The notes beneath the pieces are model-generated. The model worked only from the letters and a program-made list of their open reading frames with translations, was not told the origin of the DNA and ran no database searches. Shown one piece after another: positions 35,110-46,551 of a DNA stretch of 64,000 bases; the stretch's first letter is position 1; every line of letters starts with the position of its first letter. The stretch is from the NCBI RefSeq assembly GCF_026213295.1, contig NC_079415.1:25784612-25848611 (forward strand), written 5' to 3'. The stretch comes from Gadus chalcogrammus (taxonomy: Eukaryota; Chordata; Actinopteri; Gadiformes; Gadidae). The translations under genes were made by a program, and so were the position numbers.

Positions 35110-35600
35110 CTGTTGTCCCCTGCTAGATATTCAAAAGGCAACCTACAATTACAGAAATAAAATGCATATAAACAAAGATTAAAAAACAACATAGTCGTAA
35201 GAATGAATTGACAGACAATGGCAAACAAACAATAAAATAAGCAGAAAATAAAACACAGTGTACATTAAACATTTTAGGAAAGTGCACAAAACAGTAGATT
35301 AGAACACGACAAACAAAGTCAATATAAATTTCATTCATAGAATTTCCGAGAGGATGGTCAATGGTCAGATACAGATCTCGTTGTAACAATAATTTATATT
35401 GATATAACGAGAAAGGATGTAATGATAACGCCAAGAAAATAAAGGCTAGGCCTACATGGTTATAATAATTTAAGTAGAGTTCAATTATAATGTTTATAAA
35501 AGACAACGAGACAACAGACAATCTAGTTGTGGGCCAGCAGAGGCTGCATTTTAACAGAATTCGGCCTATAACATTATGCATATAATAGTCTAACTCTATA
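35110..35600. other. Left-arm interior without coding sequence
   Basis: A 152-codon open frame on the minus strand (35123-35581) is hydrophobic and has no recognisable domain. The mirrored right-arm sequence does not keep it open, so it is treated as chance. Confidence 0.6.
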
Positions 35601-35918
35601 TGTCAAATGCATGACATGCTGTAGGCCTACTTATAGGCTGTTTTTTTATATTATAAATATTTAAATATTGTCATACCTGAACCATATTCCCCATAGAAAA
35701 AGCACACTGTGTTACTGGGTGTTACAACCCTCTTCGTTGATAGGAGAAGTGGATTGTCAATGGTCAGATACAGATCTTGTTATAACGATAATAGCTGGTC
35801 TACTTATAATATTATAACTAAATAATTGCATATTTATTTATAATAAAAATATATATATTTAATTTATTCAATATTAAACCGATGCATTTCAATCGGGAGA
35901 TTATTTTCGACTTCAGAA

Positions 35919-35919
<1 letters not shown>

Positions 35920-35954
<35 letters not shown>
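35920..35954. repeat. Poly-G tract, about 35 nt
   Basis: An uninterrupted G run inside the left arm; the mirrored site in the right arm is only a short gcctgccccccctt (about 40787-40800). Confidence 0.95.
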
Positions 35955-36019
35955 CTACACAGGATTTGTCAAAACAACAATCCAATTGATCAGATTTTTG
36001 AGCAGACCCCCTCAAAAAC

Positions 36020-37516
36020 TGAAATAACCACGTTCCTTAAACCCAGTCCCACACCAGATTGTACTAAAACTGCCCACAGCAGAAAGAAAATTACGATAAC
36101 AGCTCTAAACCTGTTACACGCCTACGTTTTTTTGGCCTCTTCTTTTCAATGTGCCTGCGTCCACGTCACGTGACTGTCATGGTTGCTATGGTGGTTGTTA
36201 GGGGTGTCAACATAAATCGATTCAGCGATGCATCGTAATGCGGGGCATGCACGATTCAGCATTGATGCGGCAATTTGCCATAAGCGATTATGTCGCTGCT
36301 TATTTTCGGTCCTCGAGTGGACAATAGAGTTTTGAAGTACATGCTAAGCGGCGGCAATAGCTAACAACAACAACAACACTAGCCTGATTTCCACCGGGGA
36401 CGTAAGCGTCGCGGTCACCGCTGCTGATCGCTGCCACTCTTATCAATGAAACCATTTCCACCGGCTCAGCAGTGTCCCAGAAGCGGCGCACCGCGCCGCA
36501 GCGCTACCATTCCGTAGCACTTCTATTTTTGACGCGAGACGTTGCTGAACCGCGTCAATTTCAACAGAGCAGATCGAGCCGGGCAGGAAGTGAAAAAGTA
36601 AAAGCCATAGAGCATCCGGTCAATTTTCAAAATAAAACACAATACTCAGCTCATGTAGCCTATCACAACTTCACATCAACATAACGTCATGACCGGTGGC
36701 ACCAGGTCAGCAGTCAATCAATCAAAGGGTCTCAGAGGGTCGGCAACATGGACGACGGTTTAATTCATTAAGATATCATGTGTGAGAGGTCATTCCTCCC
36801 CCTGAGTGTGTATTGACTATTTCTGCTGATTGAAATGCTCATTGAAAGCTTCCTATTTATGTCTTGTGTAGTGCGACAAATTAGCTTGAGTTGAAATATT
36901 TCAACTTTGACACAAGTTTTGCGTGATGACAGCCAATCAGCATTCAACAGCGTGGCCACTGAGTGACATGTGTCACGTAACAGCCAATCAGCGTTCAACC
37001 TTCAAACTCAGTGCAGTGCAGTCCGGGGTGAACTGCAGCATGGAGGAGAAAGTGATTGTTGCTGTTTGCGACTCCCAGAGTTCTATATATAATAGTATAG
37101 AATATAATATAATTGTGTATATAATATCACGGCCAAAAGCTCTGTGCGCCTCCGGACGGCCGTAGCGCGGGGAGTTTAGGGATTGGGCTTCTCTGGGTTT
37201 GTTTACCGCGTTGCTATGGTTTCCGGTCTTGTGTGTTCCAACCGTTTATTAGGTAGGCCATTTAATAAATCTCTGTCTAATCAATACTTCATTCACTGCC
37301 TCTTCCGTGGTCATTACAATATTATGAATAGACTGCGTTGGGTCCTCCGACGTTTTTCCCTCTTCCACAAAAGGTAAAGACATGCAATGGTGGTTGTCTT
37401 GTTGTGGTGCGACAAATTCGACAAAACTTGCACAGCGACAGATTATGATTTGTGGCGCGACAGAACTTCGGCGACAACGCGAACGGGCGACAAATGTCGC
37501 ATTTGGCGTGAACGCG
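36020..37516. other. Interior of inverted-repeat block, no intact gene
   Basis: Holds scraps of repeats: taggggtgtcaacataaatc (36209) resembles a TIR of another element. ggttgctatggtggttg (36180) and gagaggtcattcct (36784) match the giant palindrome arm near 21430 and 21706. A duplicated cagccaatcagc.ttcaac occurs at 36931 and 36981. gtgacgtgac-type words are scattered. No exon is supported. Confidence 0.5.
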
Positions 37517-37519
37517 TTA

Positions 37520-39021
37520 AGGCCAATTTCCACCAGAACTGGCACGGAAGCGCCACGGCAGCGAAGTGATTTTTGACCCACGGTTCGATACATCCCAAGA
37601 TTTTTTTTAATTTAAAAAGCATTTTATTTAAACAACACTTATCTAACAATAAACTTATTGTAACATTTACATAAACATAATTTGGAATACTGAACAGATT
37701 TCAACAGAAAGAATACTACTAAAGTATAGCTAAATTAATAAATAAATAACCAAAGATTGCAGTTGGAGGATGCTTGCAGGTAGGCAAAAACCCTCTACTA
37801 GTTTGGTTGGTTTAGTCAAATATCCTATTAGCGCTTCTTATTAGGCTATGTAGCTTAAATAATGACATAATCAGGCCGTATAGAATGCAACATGTTTAAT
37901 AGCCTAACTTTCAGTAGATGGGAAAAAACATGAACGTCTAACATGAACGTCGAAATAACGAGGCATAGTGTTACGAGTAGCGTAGGCCTATGTGTGTGCG
38001 CGAGAATGGCAGTGTGCGTATGTGTGTGTGTGAGTGACGTCAGCGAGTGAGTGGACGAGCGAGGAGAGCGAGCGGTAGCGTGTGACTCTAGTGAAGAAGC
38101 GAACGAGTCCGGTAGAATAAAGTACCCATCCTGTCAATAATAGGTGGCCGCTTCATTCCGACCTCTAAGCAGACAAACTGCCGGTCAAATCACACAAAAC
38201 AATAGAGACGGCAATTTTATTCGCGCTTGGCCCACTCTGGATAAATGTGGTTCATATCGCATGTGAGGACTTCGACGGCTGTGGAGAAATGCAATCCTCC
38301 GTAGCCACGAAGAGCTGTCATCACAGTCAGAGAGTGCATCTCGTTGCATACTTACGGCATCTATAAGAGGGGGCGGTGTCAGCAGACTATTATTCAGACA
38401 AATTATTAGCAAATTTCAATCGGACAATTTGACAGGAGAATAAGAAAGGGCGTATCGCACTTCTGCCTTCTCACACCGCGAGACAGGTTCGTGACTTTGA
38501 GTGTCGCGATTTCGGTTTCGATACGCGTATCGTTACAGCCCTAATATATATACCTTATAATCAACCATACACATAACCCATTAAATACGGTAGACCTATG
38601 ATTTCTAGATGTCAAGGCAACGTCCACTCGCGACACTTGCGACTTGCGAGGCATCGACGCGGACTTTCATTTCTTCTTTGCCACTGATTAGCTATTGATA
38701 CCATAGATAGACTGTATAATATTACAATACCCTGTGAATTGCATAGGGATCGATGTGAGCTCATGAATATTCAGGAGCAAAGGCAAACTGATTGGCTGTA
38801 GTCGTGTTCTGAGACACGGCAGCGAACCGGCAGCATTCAGAAATAGAAGAGGCAAGTATCGTAAACGAAGCGCCGGTTTGGGGACGGTTCCGTGCCGTGC
38901 CAGTGCCGTATCCAGTGGAATAGCCATACTCTAGGAATAGCCACTTTAATGGTTTCTATTATTTTCGGTGACCGGTTCGCTGCCGTGCCGCTTCCGTGCC
39001 GATTCCGGTGGAAATTGGCCT
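37520..39021. mobile_element. 1.5-kb TIR element with TTA duplication (PIF/Harbinger-like)
   Basis: The left end aggccaatttccaccagaac and right end (complement) aggccaatttccaccggaat are inverted copies continuing through ggcacggaagcg. TTA flanks both sides (37517-37519 and 39022-39024), the 3-bp TWA duplication typical of PIF/Harbinger. No transposase is readable. Interior sequence includes a second pair of similar ends near 38810-38900 (acggcagcgaaccggcagca and ggttccgtgccgtgcc) and gtatcgttacagccctaat near 38526. Confidence 0.82.
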
Positions 39022-39024
39022 TTA

Positions 39025-39605
39025 GGGGCGTCGCAAATCTGCATTATTGCAGAGTTAAGAAAATTGAACCTTTAACGCAAGTAACGCGTGACGCTTGCAA
39101 AGATGGACATGGCGGACATCTTACTCTTTATTCTGGGGGGAAATAGTAACATAGTTACGCCATTAAAAGTGTTTATGTAAACATTTTTAGCGAGAAATGT
39201 GCATTTTACTTTCATAATGTTCGCTCAGTGAATGTGAAGGATGTTTGGTTTGATAGTTAAGACGAAGAGGGAACGCTCCATTCACTTGCATGGGCAGCGT
39301 CTTTGGTTGCTAAGCAACCTCAACGTCTTTGGTGGACTATTTCTCTGCTGATCAACACTACGAATGCTGGAAACACACCAGACACACCATGTGAAGTTAT
39401 TTAATCTATCCCGATCTAAGCTCTATCATGCACCCAAACACGGCAGAGTTTGGGTTTCCTACCTCAGACTCCTAAATACAGCGCAGCGATGGTAGCTGCG
39501 TAGGCGCGTTAGGCACGTTGAACCATTTTTGTTACACACAATGATCAAGCGTCAGGTTAGGCGCGTTACTCGTGTAATCTAACGCGCGTAACATGTTCAG
39601 TGTGG
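39025..39605. repeat. Diverged relative of the 5094-5979 element
   Basis: 39110-39300 reads gacatcttactctttattct, then ttatgtaaacatttttagcg and gtgaaggatgtttggtttga, the same module as at 5470-5600 (reversed) and 20000-20110. 39290-39480 matches 5230-5460 reversed, including ctgctgatcaacactacgaa and gatctaagctctatcatgca. The left part of this element is probably the sequence before 37517, with the TTA-flanked element inserted in it. Confidence 0.7.
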
Positions 39606-40490
39606 CCGCATCTTTAAGGAAGTGATGCAATAGGTAAATTTCGTAGTTAAGGACAGTAACGAGTAAGCTATAGACCTGGGATCTCTTTTATATCAACGGG
39701 GGTCTCAAAGGTCGCATACGATCATCAATTTAGGAATTTCAGCCATACAAGAAATTACTCAGCAAGTGCTTCATCTCGTTGCACCTCACCCAGCGGCTCG
39801 CTTGCAAGATTTTGGCCTGAAGTTCTTCCCAGACCTACACCCTAGCCATCCATTATTCATATCTGAGAATCAGGCCTCTCTTTAATAATGACAAAAAGTT
39901 GGGGGGGGGGGGGGTCTGAGGTTTTGGGTTAGGGTCAGGGCTGGCTTTTTTCCAGAGACACAAAGTTTTCACAGAGTAATCCCAAAATACAACCTGGTTG
40001 AAGGTCTAATGGACAAGATTCTATCTCTTGTCAACTGATTTAGATTAATTTCGAGCAACGGCTTCTTGCCAATGCGTTTCAATGGAGCATTTGATGATGC
40101 TGTGTGAGCCTTTCCTGTAGGGCTGGAGCCCCCAGTTGATAATTGTGTGTGTTCTTTGAGACCCTCTAAAGAGATCCCAGGTCTTTAGCTTACTTGTTAA
40201 TGTCCTCGCCTCAGTCACCTATTGCAGCACTTCCTTTAGGGCTTCGGCCTCCTTATTGATCATTGTAGTATATTTGAATGCCCTCTTTCATGACACCACC
40301 TCCACTGGGACGTGGCAACAATTCTCCATATCCATATGGGGAGGGGGGGTGCTTGTGGACAGAAGGGGTATACTAGACATAAATAGGAAGCACACTCACA
40401 TGATAACTTAATTAATTGTTTAAAATAACCCTGCTACGTTACATCAATGAGCTTGGTGTTTTGATTTCACTAACAGGTTATAGGCCGAGG
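39606..40490. repeat. Old fragments of giant-palindrome arm sequence
   Basis: 39606-39897 matches left-arm 21905-22175 (aaggaagtgatgcaataggt, then ctcagcaagtgcttcatctc and gcggctcgcttgcaagattt). 40085-40490 matches the same region in inverse orientation, from tttcctgtagggctggagcc to ttggtgttttgatttc. The two pieces therefore form another fold-back around a poly-G (39901-39914). Divergence is far larger than between the arms of the 19.7-28.2 kb palindrome. Confidence 0.75.
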
Positions 40491-41339
40491 CGGTGTCACT
40501 ACAAAATCTTATGTACATTAATGTTCATCATCAAAGCATCCCGCTCCTATCACAGGAATCTAGAATCAATATGTTCGGGACTTTGTTCAGAATATTCTGC
40601 AAATAACATGAAAATGTATTAAATGAGGATATATGCGTGGTTGTTACAGAAAATGAAATGATGGCCGTACGTCGTAAAGAAGTGCACATGGATGTATACG
40701 ATAACTGTGGGAAAGGGGAGGGGGGGTGGAAGGGGGCAGTCGATGGAAACCACCATAGGATTGTTGTTTTGACAAATCCTGCGCAGCCTGCCCCCCCTTC
40801 TGAAGTCGAATAATCTCCCGATTGAAATGCATTGGTTTAATATTGAATTAATTAGTAGGAGTAGACCATGTAGTTATTATCGTTCTAACAAGATCTGTAT
40901 ATGACCATTGAAAATCCACTTGCACCAATCCAATCAACGAAGATGGTTGTAACACCAAGTAACACAGTGTACTTTTTCTATGGGGAATGTGGTTCAGGTA
41001 TGACAATATTTAAATATTTATAACATAAAAAAACTAGCCTATACGCAGGCCTACAGCATATCAGACATTTGACACATGGAGTTAGACTATTATATGTAGT
41101 CTATAAGGTTAGGCCGAATTCGGTTAAAATGCAGCCTCTGTTGGCCCACAACTAGATCGTCTCGTTGTCTCGTTATACGCTTTATAAGTTAATTATATTT
41201 AAATTATTATAACCATGTAGCCTTTATTTTCTTGGCGTTATCATTACATCCTTTCTCGTTACATCGATATAAATTATTGTTATAACGAGATCTGTATCTG
41301 ACCATTGACCATCCTCTCGGAAATGGATGAAATCCATAT

Positions 41340-41890
<551 letters not shown>

Positions 41891-42104
41891 ATTGTATTCA
41901 TGTATATATATAGGCCATGGTCATTTCACGGATCCATTTGAGACCAGGTTGACTCGGTCGTTGAGACGGGGATCTGTCTGTGTGTGTGCCACGGAATATA
42001 AGTGTCATTAACTTGCATTGGAGCAAATTCCGTTGGCAAATCACAGAGAATTTAAGTGATTCCGTGAGGCCACCACGGATTTTGAGTTAAGCGCCCATTA
42101 TGGA

Positions 42105-42530
42105 AGTAAATCTGTGCCATCGGGTTTTGAAAATAAAAACACATTGAATTATAAGCACTGAATATTTATGCATTGAAATAACCTATCTGAATTTTTTGCC
42201 TCTGAATTTAACTCTTTACATTTTCAATATATCATATTCACCTTTATTTTTCAATGTTAAAAAAATTCAACGTTAAAATATTCAACTCAAATATTTTCAA
42301 CGTCCAAAAATTCAGTCCGCGAAAGTCACCATCAAAATTCAGTGTACGAAATTCAGTGTTAACATCCGGGGACCCAAGAAAGAGCAATCGATCCTAGATG
42401 CTAGATCGCGGTCAAACGAGTGTGCGCGTCGTTGGATACCTGACTCTCTCACGCGGGAAGGCAAAACAGATTTAGCCATGTCCAACGGCAACAGCAGCAG
42501 TAATAGTGCTTCGGTGAGTACATTTTTATA
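42105..42530. repeat. Left terminal repeat of composite transposon, inner part
   Basis: Reverse complement of about 52775-52365 with modest divergence: tatggaagtaaatctgtgcc, then aaattcagtgttaacatccg, gcaatcgatcctagatgcta and ctctcacgcgggaaggcaaa. The last segment leads to an ATG in both copies. Confidence 0.85.
42478..42513 (+). pseudogene. First-exon-like fragment of integrase-like transposase
   Basis: atgtccaacggcaacagcag starts a 12-codon frame (MSNGNSSSNSAS) that runs into gtgagt, a good donor. The minus-strand copy of the same start lies near 51137 (gtccaacggcaacc). A matching terminal exon in the same orientation lies at 44394. All middle exons are absent on this strand. Confidence 0.55.
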
Positions 42531-42774
42531 TATATATATGCCATTCGTATGGCGTGTTTCTGTAAGATTCAGCAATGGACAATTCTAACGGACACTTGTA
42601 CATAAGAAGGACGTCGAATTGAAAAATAGGGGTAGTTCGGAATTTTTGACATAGGGCCTGATTCCCAAGTTAGCCTTGGTGTTCTTTATCATTGGAGACT
42701 AGGCTAGTGCAAGTCAACGGGCATATTTTGATGCTGGTTTATAACGTCTTTATTGAAGATTTCAGGGGTACAGT

Positions 42775-43119
42775 TGTAACAGTCAGGTTTATAATATGTA
42801 GCGCCACTAGGTGGCGCCTCCCTCTTTTGTTTGGTTATACGAGATAACGTGGAGTGAAGAAGTGCGTGCTCTTTCGCTCGGCTAGAATAAACAGCAGTAT
42901 GCGATCGAAGTCTCCCTTTTTAATATGAGTTATTTAGTTACTGATTTGTTGTAGGCAGGAATCCCGGACTTTCCACCTGTGTGTTAAATATATATAGTGC
43001 CGTGGAGACCTGGCGTTGTATGGTCAAAAGCTTATAGTATACTAAAAGTACCGTGAGGAGAATCTCGCATGTTGCCTCCTTCATGCTAACCCTGACCTAC
43101 TGTACCATCGCACGTTACA
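42775..43119. mobile_element. Solo LTR, 345 bp
   Basis: Starts tgtaacagtcagg and ends cgcacgttaca, so TG...CA with a 6-bp inverted terminus (tgtaac/gttaca). A 4-bp duplication, cagt, flanks it (42771-42774 and 43120-43123). An aataaa signal lies at 42886-42891. A paralogous empty site, tttcaggggtgcagtatgtg, sits nearby at about 43226-43245. The features fit an LTR retrotransposon (gypsy-like or ERV) reduced to one LTR; orientation is probably plus given the aataaa. No coding sequence is present. Confidence 0.8.
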
Positions 43120-43429
43120 CAGTATGTGGATAGACCGATTGGCTCTATCAAATAATGCTCCCACTGCAGAATCACGATATTTTACACCTCTACTCACCCC
43201 ATGTACATTGTTTTATAACGTATATATTGAATATTTCAGGGGTGCAGTATGTGCAATGTATGTAATGTAAAAAAAATAGCACTTCAAGAAAAAACATAAA
43301 TAATCAATTAAACTAAATAAATAACATCAACTACAAAAGTGTAGCAAGTATTGTTAAAACTTGTATATATTTGTGAATGGGATTATGCATGTGTGGGTTT
43401 ATATATGCAATAGCTAATAATTATTCAAA

Positions 43430-43550
43430 ATATCCAATAATAAACATTTTATTTTGAGTTACGTTATTTCAATGCATAAATATTCAGTGCTTAGAATTCA
43501 ATGGGTTTTTATTTTCAAAATCCGATGGCACAGATTTACTTCCATAAGTG
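43430..43550 (-). repeat. Extra fragment of composite terminal repeat
   Basis: ttatttcaatgcataaatat and ccgatggcacagatttactt match the inner terminal repeat (42110-42190 and 52690-52770). The orientation is opposite to the copy at 42105, so this piece is a third, inverted fragment between the ends. Confidence 0.75.
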
Positions 43551-43764
43551 ATGCACAACACTGCTTAGAGGGCTCAAAATTAACACTCGCCAAACTGGGT
43601 AAAGTAGTCTTAAGTTATTGAGTCCACCCGCCACTTTGGCTGGACACATCTTGTCCTTCAGCTGCAGAGAGCTGAGAGCAGTCAACAGTAGCCTATATAG
43701 ACACATTTTGAAATAAGCCATGGAAGAACTACTCCAAAAACATTCACAACAACCTATTTAATTT

Positions 43765-44010
43765 AACATGCTGCTGCCCCTAGACTATGGAACGCCCTCC
43801 CTGACCACCTGAGGGCTCCACAGACTACAGCTCTTTTTAAACAGAACCTCAAAACCCATCTCTTTAAAAGAGCATTTAGCTAAACTTTCTTTGAGGTTCC
43901 CCCTTTTTAATAGTTTTTTGGTATTTTTTTCTCTGAAGCACTTTGAGATTCTTGAATATAAAGTGCATTATAAATACAATTTATTATTATTATTATTATT
44001 ATTATTAATT
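43765..44010 (+). pseudogene. L2-like LINE 3' tail
   Basis: ctgctgcccctagactatgg reads AAPRLWNALPDHLR-like protein, then ALFKQNLKTHLFKRAF, the usual C-terminus of L2/Rex1-type ORF2. A 3' UTR follows with gaagcactttgagattcttg, aagtgcattataaatacaat and a (TTA)n tail (43979-44008). Strongly 5'-truncated. Confidence 0.78.
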
Positions 44011-44393
44011 TATCCTAGATTGTAGAAATATGTATACTAATTAATTGAATAGGCTGTGTTCAATGTATAAAGTTTGGTTTTAATTAAAAGGAAATGTTCT
44101 AAAAATGTTTATCATTATTATGATAATTATGTGTATAGATAAACAATATACAGATATAGATATTAATATTATTGTTCTATGGGCCAATGGACCAAGATGA
44201 CATGCTCAAAGGTAATTAGAGTGAAATGCAAGGGTTATGGTGATGCAAGTTCACACTGCTACAAAATGTATTTTTATGCTACTAAATTTTTGTGCAGTGC
44301 TACCACTTAAAAAAAATAAGCGAACAGCCCTGGATATGCATTTATAGTTCTTCCTTAATGTATTTACTGTTTTTATGTTCTTGCTTTTAACAG

Positions 44394-44566
44394 GATGAGT
44401 TGGATGACACTGCACAGGCCTGGAACACACACACCATCAGGCCATCGAAAAACCTTAACGTCCCCAGCGGTCGGCAGAACGTGATGTTTGCATTACCTGA
44501 ACTCTATGGGACAAGAGACTTCCTTTCCCCAATTGAAGCTTATGATTTTCAACTGTGCAAACATTA
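44394..44566 (+). pseudogene. Last-exon fragment of integrase-like transposase
   Basis: After a ctttttaacag-like acceptor the frame reads DELDDTAQAWNTHTIRPSKN, then VPSGRQNVMFALPELYGTRD and a stop about 15 codons later. The WNxHxIRPS and LPELYG motifs resemble the C-terminus of a large fish family of integrase-like (rve) proteins encoded by DNA transposons. Its N-terminal counterpart in this window lies on the opposite strand (51133-50750 and 45617-45536). Confidence 0.6.
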
Positions 44567-45240
44567 ATTTATCTTTCGCCAGACCAAACTACTATAGTTT
44601 TGACAATTATACTATTATACTGTTCTTCTAAAAGTTACACTACTATACGAGACAATATTGCGCCTGTATTTGACACTGATGCTAGTATACTTTATGCTAC
44701 TTTATATCAGGGTCCTGGCTGCAGTCCAAGGTGTAACTGTTCTTTTTACAGGTGCATTTGTGAATGTAGTCGATAAATGAGGGCCGTTTATTCAGCGAGC
44801 AGTTAAGGGCCTTTATCCAGCGTTTTTGTGATGGGATTTCAAATGATGTGACCAAAAAAATGTATGTATCTATCGAACTCTGAACTTCTGATGGCCAATC
44901 AGTACAAATATTGACATGTTACCGACAGAAAAGCATTTTGAAATTATCTGTGCATTTACAACCTGTGGTTTCAAATACTGAGAGAGGGGTTAAAAAACGA
45001 CAACACACGCTATTCATGTTTTTGTTGAGAATTGACGATTTTTTATTACTGTAACTATATTGCTATCCCGTATGTGGAACTCTGAATAAACAAAAAATTT
45101 GAACTCTGAAACAAAAAAAGTTTGGTGCTCTTTCCTGATATTTTTAGTCCATATTTTTCACTGGCCAAATTAGCTAGATGAAAAACTTAATGAATTAATA
45201 ATTGTACTTGTTCAAGAACAATTTACTTAATTATTCTTGT
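44567..45240. other. No gene recognised
   Basis: Probably the 3' flank of the transposase remnant. aatttgaactctgaaac near 45090-45110 and a similar gaactctgaacttctg near 44876 form a weak repeat. No domain is visible. Confidence 0.45.
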
Positions 45241-45246
45241 AATCAG

Positions 45247-45496
45247 ACTAGTATTACTTTTCATACCATGAAAAGTGCCTGCAGTCTTCTTAATGTCACA
45301 TGATGTTGCTGTGTTGTCAAGACAGCTGATTGTATACAGCAGGGGGTGCGGTCGTCCTGCCGGTTCAAGTAGGATGACCTGAAACCTGTATAAAATCAGC
45401 TGTCTTGACACCACAGCAACATCATGTGACATTTAGAAGAAGACTGCAGGAACATTAACAATCAAAACATGTCAGGGTATGAAAAGTAATACTAGT
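45247..45496. mobile_element. Hairpin MITE, 250 bp
   Basis: The two arms are near-perfect inverted copies: actagtattacttttcatac at 45247 and its complement ending at 45496, continuing through ctgcagtcttct, gtcacatgatgttgctgtg and gtcaagacagctgattgtat. The short loop holds gggggtgcggtcgtcctgcc. There is no coding capacity. It lies just downstream, on the minus strand, of the transposase fragment. Confidence 0.85.
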
Positions 45497-45535
45497 TGTA
45501 TATTATGTACGCTATCTATTATTATCTACACTAGT

Positions 45536-45617
45536 AGTTTGTTTCGTCGTCTGAGACGTCTCGCCCTTCGTGACACTCCTCTGGGATCGAGCTCTTTCAA
45601 CAAAACAACCGCACATC
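45536..45617 (-). pseudogene. Transposase fragment continuing beyond the DIRS insertion
   Basis: On the minus strand gatgtgcggttg reads DVRL, and after a 1-2 base frame slip LKELDPRGVSRRARRLRRRN follows. This is the normal continuation of the VRKE motif found at the other side of the DIRS element (50750), so the two segments were contiguous before the insertion. It then runs into non-coding sequence and the hairpin MITE. Confidence 0.65.
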
Positions 45618-45650
45618 GATAGTTACGAATGTAACTACGGTTCTATGAAT

Positions 45651-45806
45651 CCTGGATGACCGCCAGAGGCGGTGCTTAAAGCACTGGATCTCCACCTCGC
45701 GCATGCGCATTTCGAGTACCTAATAATAACATAGTCACCTGTGACCCCCACGTGACACCGGGAAGGCTATATCTTCCGGTGTCATTAGAGGATCTGTTCC
45801 TAGAAT
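45651..45806. repeat. DIRS inverted terminal repeat (3' side)
   Basis: Reverse complement of 50591-50749 except for the outermost segment, which carries tgaatcctggat here and ttcatccttact in the other ITR. The difference is reproduced in the internal complementary region. Confidence 0.9.
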
Positions 45807-45848
45807 CTTCTCGCGAGAACACAAGGATTCTGAGTGACTGAACGCTCT

Positions 45849-45945
45849 GGCGGTCATCCAGGATTCATAGAACCGTAGTTACATTCGTAACTATCGTTCT
45901 ATTTCATCCTTACTGACCGCCAGAGGCGGTGCTTAAAGCACTGGA
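45849..45945. repeat. DIRS internal complementary region
   Basis: gctctggcggtcatccagga (left ITR terminus, inverted) is followed by cgttctatttcatccttact (right ITR terminus, inverted). In the DIRS model this region templates completion of the circular intermediate. Confidence 0.85.
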
Positions 45946-45986
45946 TGACCCATACCAAAAAGGTCACAAAGAATCCAAAACCCACC

Positions 45987-46530
45987 TCACTCATTGGAGG
46001 TAAGAGAGCTTGGCAGTAGGACCACACTCATCGGGTGGGGACTGGCAACGTTGACTCGGTAAAACCTTGTAAAGGTGCCCGGTGACGTCCATGATGCCGC
46101 GGCACAGATCGACTCCAGGGGTACACCTCTTAGTGCGGCCCACGATGTCGACACGCTTCTGGTGGAGTGGCACCTCAACCCGGATGGCGGGGGGCGGCCA
46201 CTGGCCACATAGGCGTGTTTAATGGTGTCGACGACCCAGTGGGATAGCCTCTGTTTAGACAAGGCAGAACCTCTGTTAGGGCCATCGTGACATACAAACA
46301 GTTGCTCGGACTGCCGTATACCGGCCGTAGCAGCAATGTAAGCCCTAAGCGCCCGCACCGGGCATAGCATCTCGGACTCATTCCCCTCAGATGGGGAGTT
46401 AAAACGTGCCAGCTGGTTAAAATAGGTGCGTGAAAGCACCTTGGGCAGAATAACCTCCATCTGTTAGCATACTGTGCTCTGGTAGATGGTGCCCTGGCAC
46501 TCAGAATGGTATTCCTGACGGCTTTTGCAC
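45987..46530 (-). pseudogene. DIRS tyrosine recombinase, internally deleted
   Basis: The N-terminal motif ARAPSTRAQYANRWRLF (about 46506-46455) is joined almost directly to ILPKVLSRTYFNQLARFNSP in a different frame. The C-terminal half follows: LCPVRALRAYI, LSKQRLSHWV, then CHSTRS (catalytic His and Arg) and TFTRFYRVNV (catalytic Tyr near 46043). About 100-150 residues of the core-binding region and the first catalytic Arg (normally in an AKRVGEL-like segment) are missing. The enzyme integrates circular DIRS DNA; this copy could not. Confidence 0.82.
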
Positions 46531-46551
46531 TGACGGCTTCAGTGCAAACAT

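Noticed and set aside
35123..35581. 152-codon hydrophobic frame on the minus strand
   Set aside because: The mirrored arm near 41 kb does not preserve it and no family is recognisable.
42478..42513. Start of a host gene with good first-exon splice donor
   Set aside because: The same start is found inside the opposite terminal repeat, so it belongs to the transposon.
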